Source of the DNA: Vibrio alfacsensis
Lineage (GTDB): Bacteria > Pseudomonadota > Gammaproteobacteria > Enterobacterales > Vibrionaceae
Length of the DNA: 64,000 nt
NCBI RefSeq assembly: GCF_003544875.1
Contig: NZ_CP032093.1
Coordinates: forward strand, 62,001 to 126,000
Reading direction: 5' to 3'
Shown here in pieces: positions 1 to 10,079 of this stretch. The notes beneath the pieces are model-generated. The model did no database searches and had not been told where the DNA came from. It saw only the letters and a list, made by a program, of their open reading frames with translations. Position 1 is the first letter of the stretch; each line of letters begins with the position of its first letter. Position numbers and translations under genes: made by a program.

Positions 1-105
1 ACTGGTTAATGTATAATCGCCCACCGCTTAATTCTGAATGAGTTAAGCCAGTTTATTTTCCATTTTTACATTGTTGGTAAGAGTCGTTTTTTATTAAGCG
101 CTCGA

Positions 106-141
106 TTTGGGTTCCCTCACCCCCAAACCAAACTAAAAAGG
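106..141 (+). promoter_or_regulatory. preQ1-I riboswitch, translational type, upstream of yhhQ
   Basis: Seen: a short stem TTTGGG (106-111) pairs with CCCAAA (122-127). Its C-rich loop is followed by the A-rich tail typical of the class (CCAAACTAAAAAGG, 128-141). The loop CCT can pair with AGG of the tail to form the H-type pseudoknot. That AGG is also the Shine-Dalgarno sequence, seven bases before the yhhQ ATG. The layout closely resembles the small preQ1-I aptamers whose tail contains the ribosome binding site. Known: preQ1-I riboswitches precede COG1738 (yhhQ) genes in gammaproteobacteria. Inference: bound preQ1 hides the Shine-Dalgarno and shuts off precursor import. Confidence 0.85.
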
Positions 142-147
142 TATCAC

Positions 148-822
148 ATGAGTAACTTTACCTCTGCGCAGCAGCGCAACGCCCTTATCTATCTGGTTTT
201 ATTCCATTTAGTCATTATTGCATCAAGCAATTACTTAGTTCAGCTCCCATTTACCGTTTTTGGGTTCCATACCACTTGGGGCGCATTCACTTTCCCATTT
301 ATCTTTTTGGCGACGGATCTCACTGTACGTATTTTTGGCGCGCAAATGGCTCGTAAGATCATCTTTTTGGTGATGTTGCCTGCGTTAGCGGTGTCTTACT
401 TCTTATCCGTTGTATTCTTTGAAGGGCAATTTCAAGGTTTCGGCCACTTAGGGGAATTTAACCTATTTGTTGCGCGTATTGCGATTGCAAGTTTCATGGC
501 TTACTTGTTAGGTCAGATCATGGACGTGCACGTTTTTAATCGTTTACGCCAAATGAAGCAATGGTGGGTTGCACCAACGTGTTCAACGCTTTTCGGTAAT
601 GCGCTCGATACTATCGCGTTTTTCTCTATTGCGTTCTATCAAAGCCCAGACCCATTTATGGCTCAGCACTGGATGGAGATTGCGCTGGTGGATTATGGCT
701 TCAAGTTGATCATTAGTTTAGGTTTGTTTGTGCCTATGTATGGCGTTCTACTTAACTATCTCATTAACAAGCTAACCGCTGTGAATCCAGACTTTAAAGT
801 CAGCACGACGATTCAGTCTTAA
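148..822 (+). CDS. yhhQ: queuosine precursor transporter YhhQ (COG1738/DUF165)
   Basis: A 224-residue inner-membrane protein of the COG1738 family, which imports 7-cyano-7-deazaguanine (preQ0) and preQ1 for queuosine synthesis in tRNA. About six hydrophobic segments can be seen. Family stretches include FPFIFLATDLTVRIFG near residue 50 and a GNALDTIAFF segment near residue 150. The ATG at 148 sits behind an AAAAGG Shine-Dalgarno that is part of the preQ1 riboswitch, which supports both the start and the function. The gene is monocistronic, with a strong intrinsic terminator directly after it. The length matches E. coli YhhQ. The identification is firm; which precursor is preferred cannot be read from sequence. 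Confidence 0.93.
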   Translation: MSNFTSAQQRNALIYLVLFHLVIIASSNYLVQLPFTVFGFHTTWGAFTFPFIFLATDLTVRIFGAQMARKIIFLVMLPALAVSYFLSVVFFEGQFQGFGHLGEFNLFVARIAIASFMAYLLGQIMDVHVFNRLRQMKQWWVAPTCSTLFGNALDTIAFFSIAFYQSPDPFMAQHWMEIALVDYGFKLIISLGLFVPMYGVLLNYLINKLTAVNPDFKVSTTIQS

Positions 823-840
823 TTATTGTGGGAACCCCCA

Positions 841-871
841 AAACCGCTTGCTCAAACCAAGCGGTTTTTTT
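841..871 (+). terminator. intrinsic terminator of yhhQ
   Basis: AAACCGCTTG pairs with CAAGCGGTTT around a short loop and is followed by a run of T. It lies 19 bases after the yhhQ stop. Confidence 0.85.
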
Positions 872-990
872 GTGGCAGTAGAAAGGACATTGTGTGGTTA
901 GGTACAGCGTAAGGAGCAGTTGGATCATGGGTGTCCTAGAGCTTGCTTAACGGAACGCTACTAGTCAGAGGTGAAAAGCTGGGTGGAATA

Positions 991-1015
991 AAAAAGGCCT
1001 CAACTCGAGACCTTT
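991..1015 (-). terminator. intrinsic terminator of gppA
   Basis: Read on the minus strand, AAAGGTCTC pairs with GAGGCCTTT (one G-T pair), followed by a T run. It lies about 30 bases downstream of the gppA stop. Confidence 0.75.
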
Positions 1016-1043
1016 CTATAAGCGTTTGGCAAACTATAAGCGA

Positions 1044-2537
1044 TTAGCAAATGGTGATTGTCAATGGCCAGCCAATATCAGTCTGACGGTTGGACTCAAT
1101 CTCCAACTCGGCAGCTGTTAATGGATTCGCATTCAGCCAGTGAGCACTAATACTCAGTGTCAGTTTATCGCCCTCTGCACTTAGAGACACTTTTGGCTCT
1201 AACATAGGGTTTCGACGGTGGCTAAGCAGTACGGCTAAACGTAATAAACGAAGAACTCGCTTACCGCTAGTACCAGATAGCGCATGTTGCTCTGGTAGTG
1301 ACGTTAGTTGTTCACGATAACGCCGAGCCAGTTCTCCAATGAAGAACTTTTGCGCGCGTGTGTAACCGGGTAAATCTAAATTCTGCAGTAGGTAAGCGCT
1401 GTGTTCACCGCCTTTTTTGAAATCAATGGTTAGACCAATTTCATGTAACTTAGCGGTGGTTTCCAGTAGAACTTTACCTTGTGGTTCTGCAACCCATTCT
1501 TCATTCCCAACTTGCTCAAGTAATTTGCTGGCAAGGTTGGCTACCTGTTCACCGTATTGGCAATCCAATTGATAACGTTTTTGTACGCTGCAAATCGTAC
1601 GAGCACGAATGTCGTTTTGGCGAAGTTCATCAACCATTTCGTACACTAAGCCTTCACGCAATGCGCCGCCAGCCAGTGTCATGGCATCGATCTCTAATAG
1701 CTCAAAGATTGCAATTAAAATAGATAAGCCACTTGGGAATACTAGAGCACGCTCTAAGGTTAGCCCCTCGATATCGAGCTCTTCTAGGTGATCGGCAAGC
1801 ATTGCTTGCTTTTGTAAGCGTTTGAGTTTGGAGTGAGTTATGACTTCATCCATACCCTGTACAAGCATGATTTCTTGTAGTGCTTGAACTGTGCCCGATG
1901 CTCCAACACAAACATCCCAACCTAAGTCTGTATACTGCTCCAGAATTGGCATTAATGTTTGTTTGGCACCTTCAATGGCTGCTTCAAAGTTACGAGCGTT
2001 AAGTTGACGATCTTTGAAGAAATGTTCTAACCAAGTAACACAACCCATTTTTAGGCTAGTGAGCGCTTTGGCTTCGAAACCTTCACCAATAATGAGTTCA
2101 GTACTTGCGCCACCGATATCGACGACAAGTCGACGGCCGCTGCCGCCGGAAGTATGTGCGACACCTTTATATATAGTGGCCGCTTCTTCCTCACCACTGA
2201 TGACTTCGATTGGCTGCCCCAATATTTGGTTCGCTTTCTCTAGAAAAACATCCACATTCGTGGCGGTACGCAGTGTTGCAGTACCCACAATGCGGATGTT
2301 CTGTTTAGGAATATCCTGCAAGCGTTCTGCAAATAGACTTAAGCAGTCCCATCCTCGCTGCATAGCTTCCATACTAAGAGAGTTACGTTCATCTAAGCCC
2401 GCTGCGAGACGAACTTTGCGCTTAATTTTAGCCATGGTTTGAACGCTGCCATCGATATGACGCACAACGAGCATGTGAAAACTGTTCGACCCGAGGTCGA
2501 TGGCGGCGTATAGCGGTGATGATCCTGCTTGACTCAT
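1044..2537 (-). CDS. gppA: guanosine-5'-triphosphate,3'-diphosphate pyrophosphatase (Ppx/GppA family)
   Basis: Converts pppGpp to ppGpp in the stringent response; the family also hydrolyses polyphosphate. The product is 497 aa, against 494 for E. coli GppA. The ASKHA fold motifs are visible: [14 protein letters not shown] at the N terminus (phosphate-1) and [15 protein letters not shown] near residue 145 (phosphate-2). An HD-like C-terminal half follows. The start at 2537 (MSQAG) is preferred over a longer frame to 2636, because it is preceded by GGAAA on the minus strand and matches the family N terminus. It lies 19 bases downstream of rhlB in the same direction, the arrangement seen in E. 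coli. GppA is chosen over Ppx from the rhlB neighbourhood and the length. Confidence 0.9.
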   Translation of the reverse strand: MSQAGSSPLYAAIDLGSNSFHMLVVRHIDGSVQTMAKIKRKVRLAAGLDERNSLSMEAMQRGWDCLSLFAERLQDIPKQNIRIVGTATLRTATNVDVFLEKANQILGQPIEVISGEEEAATIYKGVAHTSGGSGRRLVVDIGGASTELIIGEGFEAKALTSLKMGCVTWLEHFFKDRQLNARNFEAAIEGAKQTLMPILEQYTDLGWDVCVGASGTVQALQEIMLVQGMDEVITHSKLKRLQKQAMLADHLEELDIEGLTLERALVFPSGLSILIAIFELLEIDAMTLAGGALREGLVYEMVDELRQNDIRARTICSVQKRYQLDCQYGEQVANLASKLLEQVGNEEWVAEPQGKVLLETTAKLHEIGLTIDFKKGGEHSAYLLQNLDLPGYTRAQKFFIGELARRYREQLTSLPEQHALSGTSGKRVLRLLRLAVLLSHRRNPMLEPKVSLSAEGDKLTLSISAHWLNANPLTAAELEIESNRQTDIGWPLTITIC

Positions 2538-2556
2538 AAACGACTTCAGTTTCCTT

Positions 2557-3870
2557 TTATGATTGTTTTGGCGCTGATTGACGCGGCTGACGAGGACGAC
2601 GTCCTTGCGGCTTGCGGTTACCAGAGCGTGTACCACCTGTATTCGTGCGGCGTTGCTGAGTGCGAGGTGCGCGCATACGAAGCGGTGCAGGCAGATCTTG
2701 GATTAGAGCCGAAGCGTCGTAATCAGAAACTGGGATTGCGTGCTCAATGTATTCTTCGATTGGTGGCAAGTTGATTGCGTAATCTTCACAAGCAAAGCTA
2801 ATAGAGTGACCACTTGCGCCAGCACGACCAGTACGACCGATACGGTGAACGTAATCTTCACAGTCATCCGGTAGGTCGAAGTTGAATACATGTGTTACTT
2901 GAGGAATATGTAGGCCACGAGCAGCAACATCGGTTGCAACTAATAGGTCTACTTCGCCAAGCGTAAATTGCTCTAGAATTTTTTCACGTTTTTTCTGTGG
3001 CACATCACCCGTGAGTAGACCAACGCGATGACCATCTGCTGCAAGGTGACCCCAAATCGACTCACACTTATGTTTAGTGTTAGCAAAAACGATTGCACGA
3101 TCTGGCCACTCTTCTTCAATAAGTGTTTGAAGCAGAGCCATTTTGTCTTCGTTAGATGGGTAGAACAGTTCTTCTTGGATGCGGTGACCCGTTTTTTGCT
3201 CTGGCTCGACAACAACATGTTCAGGGTTGTGCATGTGCTCGAATGCTAATTCTTGTACGCGGTAAGACAACGTTGCTGAGAACAGCATGTTCAAACGCTC
3301 TTTTGGCTCAGGCATACGACGGAACAAGAAACGAATGTCTTTAATAAAGCCAAGATCAAACATACGGTCTGCTTCGTCCAAAACAACGGCTTGAATGTTG
3401 TTTAGGTTGAATACGCGCTGTTTGTAGAAGTCAATGATTCGGCCTGTTGTACCGATAAGGATATCAACGCCGTCTTGTAACTTGCCAAGCTGCTTATCGT
3501 AGCTTTCGCCACCGTATGCGAGTGCTGCTTTAAGGCCTGTACTTGCAATAAGAGGTTCAGCATCGTTGAAGATCTGAATCGCCAGTTCACGAGTGGGTGC
3601 CATAATAATCGCACGCGGTTGCGTTGGTTTACGCCCTTCGTGTTCAGGTGTGGTCAATAGGTGGTTGAAAGTAGCAGTAAGAAACGCGAGGGTTTTACCA
3701 GTACCCGTTTGGGCCTGGCCTGCAATGTCTTGGCCGGTGAGCAGTACCGGCAACGCCAATGCTTGGATAGGGGTACAATATTCGAACCCTTTTTTCTCCA
3801 ATCCATCAATGACTTGGGGCTTTAAATCCAAATCGGCGAACTTTTGCTCTGTGATATGCGTCTTTTTCAT
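2557..3870 (-). CDS. rhlB: ATP-dependent RNA helicase RhlB (DEAD-box)
   Basis: RNA helicase of the RNase E degradosome. It unwinds structured mRNA so that PNPase can degrade it. All DEAD-box motifs are readable in order: Q motif ([18 protein letters not shown] then TPIQ), AQTGTGKT (Walker A), [38 protein letters not shown] and [10 protein letters not shown]. The last 45 or so residues are basic and rich in Arg, Gln and Pro, as in RhlB. The protein is 437 aa, slightly longer than the E. coli protein. It is transcribed away from trxA and probably shares a transcript with gppA. Confidence 0.93.
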   Translation of the reverse strand: MKKTHITEQKFADLDLKPQVIDGLEKKGFEYCTPIQALALPVLLTGQDIAGQAQTGTGKTLAFLTATFNHLLTTPEHEGRKPTQPRAIIMAPTRELAIQIFNDAEPLIASTGLKAALAYGGESYDKQLGKLQDGVDILIGTTGRIIDFYKQRVFNLNNIQAVVLDEADRMFDLGFIKDIRFLFRRMPEPKERLNMLFSATLSYRVQELAFEHMHNPEHVVVEPEQKTGHRIQEELFYPSNEDKMALLQTLIEEEWPDRAIVFANTKHKCESIWGHLAADGHRVGLLTGDVPQKKREKILEQFTLGEVDLLVATDVAARGLHIPQVTHVFNFDLPDDCEDYVHRIGRTGRAGASGHSISFACEDYAINLPPIEEYIEHAIPVSDYDASALIQDLPAPLRMRAPRTQQRRTNTGGTRSGNRKPQGRRPRQPRQSAPKQS

Positions 3871-3981
3871 AGCTATAGAATATCAGCTAAAGCTTGCAAT
3901 ACGAAAGTAAATACATTCCAATAGGGCATCAAATTACTGGTTATCATCCAACCAGTTTCGAAAAACACATTGGAGTGGAAG

Positions 3982-4308
3982 ATGAGTGATAAGATTTTGC
4001 AGCTGACTGATGATGGTTTTGAAAACGACGTAATCAATGCTGCAGGCCCTGTTCTAGTTGATTTTTGGGCGGAATGGTGTGGTCCTTGTAAAATGATTGC
4101 CCCAATTCTGGATGAAATCGCTGATGAGTACGAAGGCAAACTCACTATCGGTAAACTAAACATTGACCATAACGCAGGTACACCGCCTAAGTTTGGTATT
4201 CGTGGCATTCCAACGCTACTGTTGTTTAAAGACGGTAACGTAGCAGCAACAAAAGTTGGTGCATTGTCTAAGACTCAATTAAAAGAGTTTCTAGACGCGA
4301 ATCTATAA
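3982..4308 (+). CDS. trxA: thioredoxin 1
   Basis: Cytoplasmic disulfide reductase; electron donor for ribonucleotide reductase and others. The WCGPC active site has cysteines at residues 33 and 36, and the cis-proline loop GIPTLLLF is present. The length is 108 aa, as expected for E. coli-type Trx1. The ATG at 3982 has a GGAGTGGAAG Shine-Dalgarno. An in-frame TTG at 3970 lies inside that Shine-Dalgarno region and is unlikely to be used. It is divergent from rhlB, and rho follows in the same direction after a terminator. Confidence 0.96.
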   Translation: MSDKILQLTDDGFENDVINAAGPVLVDFWAEWCGPCKMIAPILDEIADEYEGKLTIGKLNIDHNAGTPPKFGIRGIPTLLLFKDGNVAATKVGALSKTQLKEFLDANL

Positions 4309-4327
4309 TCACTTATGTGATTGCAAA

Positions 4328-4365
4328 CAAAACCGTGCAAAACATCAATGCGCGGTTTTGTTTTT
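4328..4365 (+). terminator. intrinsic terminator of trxA
   Basis: CAAAACCGTGC pairs with GCGCGGTTTTG (one G-T pair), followed by TTTTT. It separates trxA from the rho leader. Confidence 0.85.
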
Positions 4366-4504
4366 CTAACTCTGGACTAGAATACTAATTAGTGCTAACT
4401 TATCGCGCGTTAATTGAACAATTTCTCTTCTTGGTCGATCCTGAGACCAAATCCATCTTAACTAGAAAACAGATCTTATTTTGACTAAACAAGAATCCAC
4501 CACC

Positions 4505-5764
4505 ATGAACCTAACCGAACTGAAGAACAGACCAGTGTCTGACCTTGTAAAACTTGGCGAAAGCTTAGGGCTTGAGAACCTAGCGCGTCTAAGAAAACAA
4601 GACATTATCTTCGCAATCCTTAAAGCGCACGCAAAAGGCGGCGAAGACATCTTTGGCGATGGGGTTCTGGAAATTCTGCAAGACGGCTTTGGTTTCCTAC
4701 GCAGTGCAGACAGTTCATACCTTGCTGGTCCTGACGACATTTACGTATCACCAAGTCAAATTCGTCGCTTTAACCTACGTACTGGTGACTCTATCGCTGG
4801 TAAAATTCGTCCACCAAAAGACGGTGAGCGTTATTTTGCCCTTTTGAAAGTCAACACCGTAAACGACGACAAACCAGATAACGCGCGTAACAAGATCCTA
4901 TTCGAGAACTTAACGCCTCTACACGCTAACGAGCGTATGGTTATGGAGCGCGGTAACGGTTCTACAGAAGACATCACTGCACGCGTTTTAGATTTGGCAT
5001 CGCCAATCGGTAAAGGTCAACGTGGTCTGATTGTTGCTCCGCCTAAAGCGGGTAAGACAATGCTTCTGCAAAACATCGCTCAAAGCATCGCTTACAACCA
5101 TCCTGAGTGTGAGTTGATGGTACTTCTGATCGACGAACGTCCGGAAGAAGTAACAGAGATGCAGCGCCTAGTTAAAGGTGAAGTGGTTGCGTCAACGTTT
5201 GATGAACCAGCATCTCGTCACGTACAAGTAGCAGAGATGGTAATTGAGAAGGCAAAACGTCTTGTAGAACACAAGAAAGACGTGGTTATCCTACTTGACT
5301 CAATTACTCGTTTAGCTCGTGCATACAACACCGTTGTGCCTTCATCAGGTAAAGTACTAACCGGTGGTGTCGATGCCAATGCACTACACCGTCCAAAGCG
5401 TTTCTTCGGCGCAGCTCGTAACGTAGAAGAAGGCGGCAGTCTAACTATCATCGCAACAGCACTAGTAGATACTGGTTCTAAAATGGATGAAGTTATTTAC
5501 GAAGAGTTCAAGGGTACAGGTAACATGGAACTGCACTTGAACCGTAAGATTGCTGAAAAACGAGTATTCCCAGCGATTGATTTCAACCGCAGCGGTACGC
5601 GTCGTGAAGAGCTACTCACTAAGACAGACGAATTACAGAAGATGTGGATTCTGCGTAAGATTGTTCACCCAATGGGCGAAACCGACGCGATGGAGTTCCT
5701 AATCGATAAGCTAGCAATGACGAAGACTAATGATGAATTCTTCGATGCAATGCGTCGTCAGTAG
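4505..5764 (+). CDS. rho: transcription termination factor Rho
   Basis: Hexameric RNA-dependent ATPase that ends transcription at unstructured C-rich sites. The N-terminal Rho-N helices ([19 protein letters not shown]) are followed by the RNA-binding stretch GFGFLR, Walker A PPKAGKT, and the Walker B region [16 protein letters not shown]. The ATG at 4505 gives exactly 419 aa, the length of E. coli Rho. An in-frame TTG at 4481 would add eight residues and is less likely. The leader of nearly 200 bases after trxA is where Rho autoregulates its own gene in E. coli. Whether that holds here cannot be seen directly. Confidence 0.96.
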   Translation: MNLTELKNRPVSDLVKLGESLGLENLARLRKQDIIFAILKAHAKGGEDIFGDGVLEILQDGFGFLRSADSSYLAGPDDIYVSPSQIRRFNLRTGDSIAGKIRPPKDGERYFALLKVNTVNDDKPDNARNKILFENLTPLHANERMVMERGNGSTEDITARVLDLASPIGKGQRGLIVAPPKAGKTMLLQNIAQSIAYNHPECELMVLLIDERPEEVTEMQRLVKGEVVASTFDEPASRHVQVAEMVIEKAKRLVEHKKDVVILLDSITRLARAYNTVVPSSGKVLTGGVDANALHRPKRFFGAARNVEEGGSLTIIATALVDTGSKMDEVIYEEFKGTGNMELHLNRKIAEKRVFPAIDFNRSGTRREELLTKTDELQKMWILRKIVHPMGETDAMEFLIDKLAMTKTNDEFFDAMRRQ

Positions 5765-5787
5765 TCACCGATAAGTTGTTTTGATAA

Positions 5788-5817
5788 GAGCCACCGCATA
5801 GTTCGGTGGCTTTTTTA
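5788..5817 (+). terminator. intrinsic terminator of rho
   Basis: AGCCACCG pairs with CGGTGGCT and is followed by TTTTTT. Confidence 0.85.
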
Positions 5818-5872
5818 TTGCTTTCTCCCGATAGAAACATCAGAATGAAGAAAATGTTATCGGGAGGTTAAC

Positions 5873-6865
5873 ATGCAACAAGGAATGTTGTCGTCATTAC
5901 TCCTGAGTTTGTCACTGATTACAGTACCTGTGACGTTATCTGCAATGGAAATGCAGGAGTCTGAGGTAGAGCAGTGGCTTCAGGATACCCACATACAAGC
6001 GAAAGTCTCTGAGCTATTAGATTATGCTTTTCGAGACGAAATAGACACGCTTAAATTTTCTCTAGATCGGCTCGTATACCCTCAACAAGAAGTGGTCCGT
6101 TATTTATTGCTCCAAAAAGTAGAACAGCAAAATTTAATTCTTACGCCAAGAATGGCTATTTTTGTTGAATCTCAAATCAATATCACTCCAAGTTATCAAG
6201 TATTAGAGCATGGCGATGGCTATGAATTCAGCGTGCCAGCATTCAATTTTCAAGCCATTGCTAGCCGTCTTATTAAGCGTTGGAAACAAGACCAAAGTAC
6301 ACTTGAGTTTGTATTAGACGCCGAACGACATGACTTGGTGTTGAAAGATTGGCTTACGGGAACATCTCAGCAGATTCAAATTCGTGAAGACTTGTTAATC
6401 AAAGAGCTTGATAGTCTTTCTATTGATGCAATTAGTGCATTGACCGCGCAATTAACTCAAGCCGATGTCACGAGTTGGTTACCTAGAAGTGCGGTGATTG
6501 TAAGTTTGGCTCAGGTCAGCCAAGAACAGGCGATGTACGATTTATTGTGGCGAATTCGAGCAGACTATAACAGCCGTACGGAACTTGATAGATTAGCGAG
6601 CGTTGGTGATGCGTTTTCGTTGCAACAACTGATGAATGCCACCGTCAATCCAACGTTAAAACCCTACGCAATCAGTCTTCTTGCGAGATCTCATCCGTTA
6701 CAACCTAAAGTGAAACAATTTTTGATCGCTCGTATGGAGTTATCTGAAGACGCAACTCTTGTTGCTCGAGAGTTGGCAAAACAGGGACATCAAAGCTGGC
6801 TTGAAGAGCTAGTGTCGAGTAATCAACAAGTGAAAGCACATCAAATAAATAGTGTTTTACGTTAA
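5873..6865 (+). CDS. exported protein of unknown function
   Basis: I do not recognise a named family. The 330-aa product begins with a clear Sec signal peptide (MQQGMLSSLLLSLSLITVPVTLSAM) and no lipobox, so the mature form should be periplasmic. The rest is mostly predicted helical, with alternating Leu-rich segments. The C-terminal third (around SLQQLMNATVNPTLKPYAISLLARSHPLQ) has the look of HEAT-like helical pairs, which is only an impression. The ATG follows a strong GGGAGG. It sits alone between the rho terminator and ubiD, so the neighbours give no functional clue. Base composition looks like that of the surrounding genes. Confidence 0.75.
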   Translation: MQQGMLSSLLLSLSLITVPVTLSAMEMQESEVEQWLQDTHIQAKVSELLDYAFRDEIDTLKFSLDRLVYPQQEVVRYLLLQKVEQQNLILTPRMAIFVESQINITPSYQVLEHGDGYEFSVPAFNFQAIASRLIKRWKQDQSTLEFVLDAERHDLVLKDWLTGTSQQIQIREDLLIKELDSLSIDAISALTAQLTQADVTSWLPRSAVIVSLAQVSQEQAMYDLLWRIRADYNSRTELDRLASVGDAFSLQQLMNATVNPTLKPYAISLLARSHPLQPKVKQFLIARMELSEDATLVARELAKQGHQSWLEELVSSNQQVKAHQINSVLR

Positions 6866-6886
6866 GCTCAATCACATACCCATACA

Positions 6887-6920
6887 AAATTGGAGGATCT
6901 TAGTGTCCTCCGATTTGTTA
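6887..6920 (+). terminator. probable weak terminator before ubiD
   Basis: AAATTGGAGGA pairs with TCCTCCGATTT (one G-T pair). The T run after it is short and broken, so termination may be partial. Confidence 0.45.
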
Positions 6921-6956
6921 TACTGCGAATAGTTTAATCAGCCAGCAAGAAAGCCT

Positions 6957-8810
6957 ATGAGTTTTAAGGATTTACGCGAATTTATCGATCACCTGGAACA
7001 GAGTGGTCGACTGAAGCGCATTACTCACCCCGTCGATCCCGCTTATGAAATGACAGAAATCAGTGACCGCACGCTCCGTGCTGGTGGTCCTGCGCTGCTG
7101 TTCGAGAACCCAATTGGTTACGACGTTCCCGTTCTCACTAATTTATTTGGTACGCCAGAACGCGTTGCGATTGGTATGGGGCGTGACGATGTAAAGGAGT
7201 TACGAGAAGTCGGTAAACTGCTGGCCTATTTAAAAGAGCCCGAACCGCCGAAAGGCTTTAAAGATGCATTAGAAAAACTACCGGTATTCAAACAAGTGTT
7301 GAACATGCCAGTTCGCCGTTTGCGGAAAGCGCGATGCCAAGAAATTGTTTGGCAAGGTAATGATGTCGATTTGGACAAGATTCCAGTGATGAGTTGTTGG
7401 GCAGAAGACGTGGCACCATTATTAACCTGGGGCTTAACCGTGACCAAAGGTCCGAATAAAAAACGGCAGAACCTAGGCATTTACCGCCAACAAAAAATAG
7501 CGAAGAACAAAATCATCATGCGTTGGTTAGCCCACCGTGGTGGCGCGCTCGATTTGCGTGATTGGATGGAGTCTAATCCTGGAAAGCCTTTCCCGGTTTC
7601 CGTTGCATTTGGCGCTGATCCCGCAACGATTCTTGGGGCAGTTACACCTGTGCCGGATACATTATCGGAATATGCGTTTGCTGGTTTATTACGTAGTAGC
7701 AAAACCGAAGTTGTGAAATCAGTGAGTAATGATCTAGAAGTACCAGCGAGCGCTGAAATCGTGATGGAGGGTTACATTGACCCCAACGAATTTGCCGATG
7801 AGGGGCCTTACGGCGACCATACTGGCTATTATAACGAAAAAGAAAAGCATCATGTGTTTACCATTACGCACATTACCATGCGTAAAGATCCTATCTACCA
7901 CAGTACTTACACAGGACGTCCGCCAGATGAGCCTGCTGTATTAGGAGTGGCATTAAACGAAGTGTTTGTGCCTATCCTGCAAAAGCAGTTCCCAGAGATT
8001 GAAGACTTCTACCTGCCGCCAGAGGGGTGTTCGTACCGAATGGCGGTAGTAACGATGAAGAAGCAGTACCCTGGTCATGCCAAGCGTGTAATGATGGGGG
8101 TATGGTCTTTCCTACGTCAGTTTATGTACACCAAGTTTGTAATTGTGTGCGACGAGTCAGTGAATGCACGAGATTGGAATGATGTTGTTAAAGCCATGAC
8201 CGAACATATGGATCCAGTGCGCGACACCTTGATGATTGATAATACGCCAATTGATTCACTCGACTTTGCTTCACCAGTCGTTGGTCTTGGATCCAAGATG
8301 GGTTTAGATGCAACCATTAAGTGGGAAGCCGAGCTTGCAAGGTGTTCACAAGCGAAGACGCGAGAGAGTAAAGACATTACAGAAGTGGATTTGGAATCAT
8401 TAAAAAAACAACGTCCAGAGATTGTTGATATTTATTTACCTCAGACAGCGAACAATCAGTTTGTTGTAGTGACGATGAAGAAAGACCAAGAAGGGCAATC
8501 CAAAGCACTGATGGAATACCTTTGGAGCTTCTTTGCTCAGTATACTGGCAACAAGTTTATTATCTTGTGTGACGATGACGTGGATGCAAAAGATTGGAAC
8601 GATATCATTTGGGCTGTGACAACTCGGATGGATCCGGATAGAGATACCATTCAAGTTAATGCTACGACAGAGAGCTTTTCTAAATTAGGATTGGATGCAA
8701 CCAACAAGCTTGGTTCGGAAGCGACACGAGAGTGGGGCACTCCAATTGAAAAAGATCCTAAACTTGTGGCTAAAGTCGATGAGATTTGGGATCAGTTAGG
8801 TATTCTATGA
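6957..8810 (+). CDS. ubiD: UbiD, 4-hydroxy-3-polyprenylbenzoate decarboxylase with duplicated C-terminal module
   Basis: Prenyl-FMN-dependent decarboxylase of ubiquinone synthesis. The family stretch [12 protein letters not shown] (281-292) carries acidic active-site residues. The protein is 617 aa, about 120 more than E. coli UbiD (497). The extra length is an internal tandem duplication. Residues ~344-456 ([35 protein letters not shown]) recur as ~485-593 ([35 protein letters not shown]). The normal C-terminal tail ([21 protein letters not shown]) follows the second copy. The gene overlaps the ferredoxin gene by ATGA, so the two are translationally coupled. Confidence 0.95.
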   Translation: MSFKDLREFIDHLEQSGRLKRITHPVDPAYEMTEISDRTLRAGGPALLFENPIGYDVPVLTNLFGTPERVAIGMGRDDVKELREVGKLLAYLKEPEPPKGFKDALEKLPVFKQVLNMPVRRLRKARCQEIVWQGNDVDLDKIPVMSCWAEDVAPLLTWGLTVTKGPNKKRQNLGIYRQQKIAKNKIIMRWLAHRGGALDLRDWMESNPGKPFPVSVAFGADPATILGAVTPVPDTLSEYAFAGLLRSSKTEVVKSVSNDLEVPASAEIVMEGYIDPNEFADEGPYGDHTGYYNEKEKHHVFTITHITMRKDPIYHSTYTGRPPDEPAVLGVALNEVFVPILQKQFPEIEDFYLPPEGCSYRMAVVTMKKQYPGHAKRVMMGVWSFLRQFMYTKFVIVCDESVNARDWNDVVKAMTEHMDPVRDTLMIDNTPIDSLDFASPVVGLGSKMGLDATIKWEAELARCSQAKTRESKDITEVDLESLKKQRPEIVDIYLPQTANNQFVVVTMKKDQEGQSKALMEYLWSFFAQYTGNKFIILCDDDVDAKDWNDIIWAVTTRMDPDRDTIQVNATTESFSKLGLDATNKLGSEATREWGTPIEKDPKLVAKVDEIWDQLGIL

Positions 8811-9076
8811 GTCATCAAGTCCACCTTCTACCAATGGACGTTACGTTCCAAGTAAAAGAAGGGGAGACGGTGTTGGAAGCTGCGCTCAACAACAATATTC
8901 GCTTCCCGCACCGTTGCCAGGTTGGCGCTTGCGCCATGTGCATGTGTAAAAAGCTAACGGGCGAGGTGAGTTACCACCTCGAGCCGATGCTAACCGAAAA
9001 AGAGCAACAGCAAGGTTGGATATTCCCTTGCCAAGCCTATACAGAAAGTAATTTAGTGCTTACTTTTGATGAGTAA
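8807..9076 (+). CDS. plant-type 2Fe-2S ferredoxin
   Basis: An 89-aa soluble electron carrier. The cluster ligands are readable as CQVGACAMC (C-x4-C-x2-C) with the fourth cysteine in FPCQAY about 30 residues later, the ISC-type plant ferredoxin pattern. The ATG at 8807 overlaps the ubiD stop by four bases. A longer frame from 8786 would run further into ubiD and is unlikely. It lies between ubiD and fre and is probably co-transcribed with both. E. coli has ubiD directly followed by fre without this gene. The fre product resembles the reductase half of oxygenase reductases that carry their own 2Fe-2S domain, so a redox partnership is plausible but inferred. Confidence 0.85.
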   Translation: MSHQVHLLPMDVTFQVKEGETVLEAALNNNIRFPHRCQVGACAMCMCKKLTGEVSYHLEPMLTEKEQQQGWIFPCQAYTESNLVLTFDE

Positions 9077-9090
9077 GCGAGAGGAACACC

Positions 9091-9804
9091 ATGACCATCC
9101 AATGTAAAGTAAAGTCTATTCAGCCGTTAGCTTGTAATACTTATCAAATTCTCCTTCACCCGGAATCACCAGTGTCTTTTAAAGCCGGTCAGTACCTAAT
9201 GGTTGTAATGGGGGAGAAAGACAAGCGCCCTTTCTCTATTGCAAGCAGTCCTTGCCGTCATGAAGGAGAACTTGAGCTGCATATCGGTGCAGCAGAGCAT
9301 AATGCTTACGCTTTAGAAGTCGTCGAGGCGATGCAAGCGGCGTTAGAAGCAGATGGTCATGTTGAAATTGATGCACCTCATGGTGATGCGTGGATTCAAG
9401 AACAAAGCGAACGCCCACTATTATTAATTGCTGGTGGAACTGGCTTTAGTTACGTACGTTCGATTTTGGACCACTGTGTGGCACAGAGCAAAACAACCCC
9501 TATCTATTTATACTGGGGGGCACGCGATAGTCGTCAGCTTTATGCGAAAGATGAATTGATCGAAATTGCTGACAAATTCTCGAACGTGCACTTTGTACCA
9601 GTAGTAGAAGATGCACCTAGCGAATGGCAAGGGAAAGTAGGGAACGTACTAGAAGCTATCAGTGAAGATTTCGAAAGCCTAGAAAACTACGATATTTATA
9701 TTGCAGGTCGCTTTGAAATGGCCGGAGCGGCTCGTGAACAGTTCACTCAGAATAAGAAAGCGAAGAGTGAGCGCATGTTTGCAGATGCGTACGCTTTTAT
9801 TTAA
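9091..9804 (+). CDS. fre: NAD(P)H-flavin reductase Fre
   Basis: Reduces free FMN, FAD and riboflavin with NAD(P)H. In vibrios reduced FMN from Fre-type enzymes can feed luciferase and iron reduction. The reduced flavin may also serve UbiX/UbiD prenyl-FMN formation. Motifs: RPFSIASSP (flavin binding, R-x-x-S), [11 protein letters not shown] (pyridine nucleotide binding) and the C-terminal FADAYAF aromatic tail. The length is 237 aa against 233 in E. coli. It follows the ferredoxin gene by 14 bases with a GAGAGGAA ribosome site and ends the ubiD operon. Confidence 0.92.
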   Translation: MTIQCKVKSIQPLACNTYQILLHPESPVSFKAGQYLMVVMGEKDKRPFSIASSPCRHEGELELHIGAAEHNAYALEVVEAMQAALEADGHVEIDAPHGDAWIQEQSERPLLLIAGGTGFSYVRSILDHCVAQSKTTPIYLYWGARDSRQLYAKDELIEIADKFSNVHFVPVVEDAPSEWQGKVGNVLEAISEDFESLENYDIYIAGRFEMAGAAREQFTQNKKAKSERMFADAYAFI

Positions 9805-9822
9805 ATAAGGCTTTCTAGGTAT

Positions 9823-9847
9823 AAAAGAGGGTTTTACCCTCTTTTTG
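9823..9847 (+). terminator. intrinsic terminator of the ubiD-ferredoxin-fre operon
   Basis: AAAAGAGGG pairs with CCCTCTTTTT around TTTTA. Confidence 0.85.
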
Positions 9848-9899
9848 CTTTGATGAAATAGTCATCGAACAGTCAATTTTTCTATTTTTTAAAAAAGGG

Positions 9900-9927
9900 T
9901 TGCGCTGATTTCTCAAATCCCTATACT
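9900..9927 (+). promoter_or_regulatory. rrn promoter P1
   Basis: TTGCGC, a 16-base spacer, then TATACT followed by a GC-rich discriminator (GCGC). An A/T tract that could act as an UP element lies just upstream (TTTTTCTATTTTTTAAAAAA). A 16-bp spacer with a GC discriminator is typical of growth-rate and ppGpp controlled rRNA promoters. Confidence 0.75.
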
Positions 9928-10013
9928 GCGCATCCACCGACACGGCAGACGCGATAAGGCTTCAGCAGGGTCGGAGAGGTGAAAACTTCTGAGAAAATAA
10001 ATTGAAAAAGTGT

Positions 10014-10041
10014 TTGACTCTTTCAATTATATCGTTAGAAT
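10014..10041 (+). promoter_or_regulatory. rrn promoter P2
   Basis: TTGACT, a 16-base spacer, then TAGAAT, preceded by an A-rich stretch. It is the second of a tandem pair with the site at 9900. Confidence 0.7.
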
Positions 10042-10079
10042 TCACCTCCGCTTCGAGAGAAAAGTTTTCTCAGTAAGCA

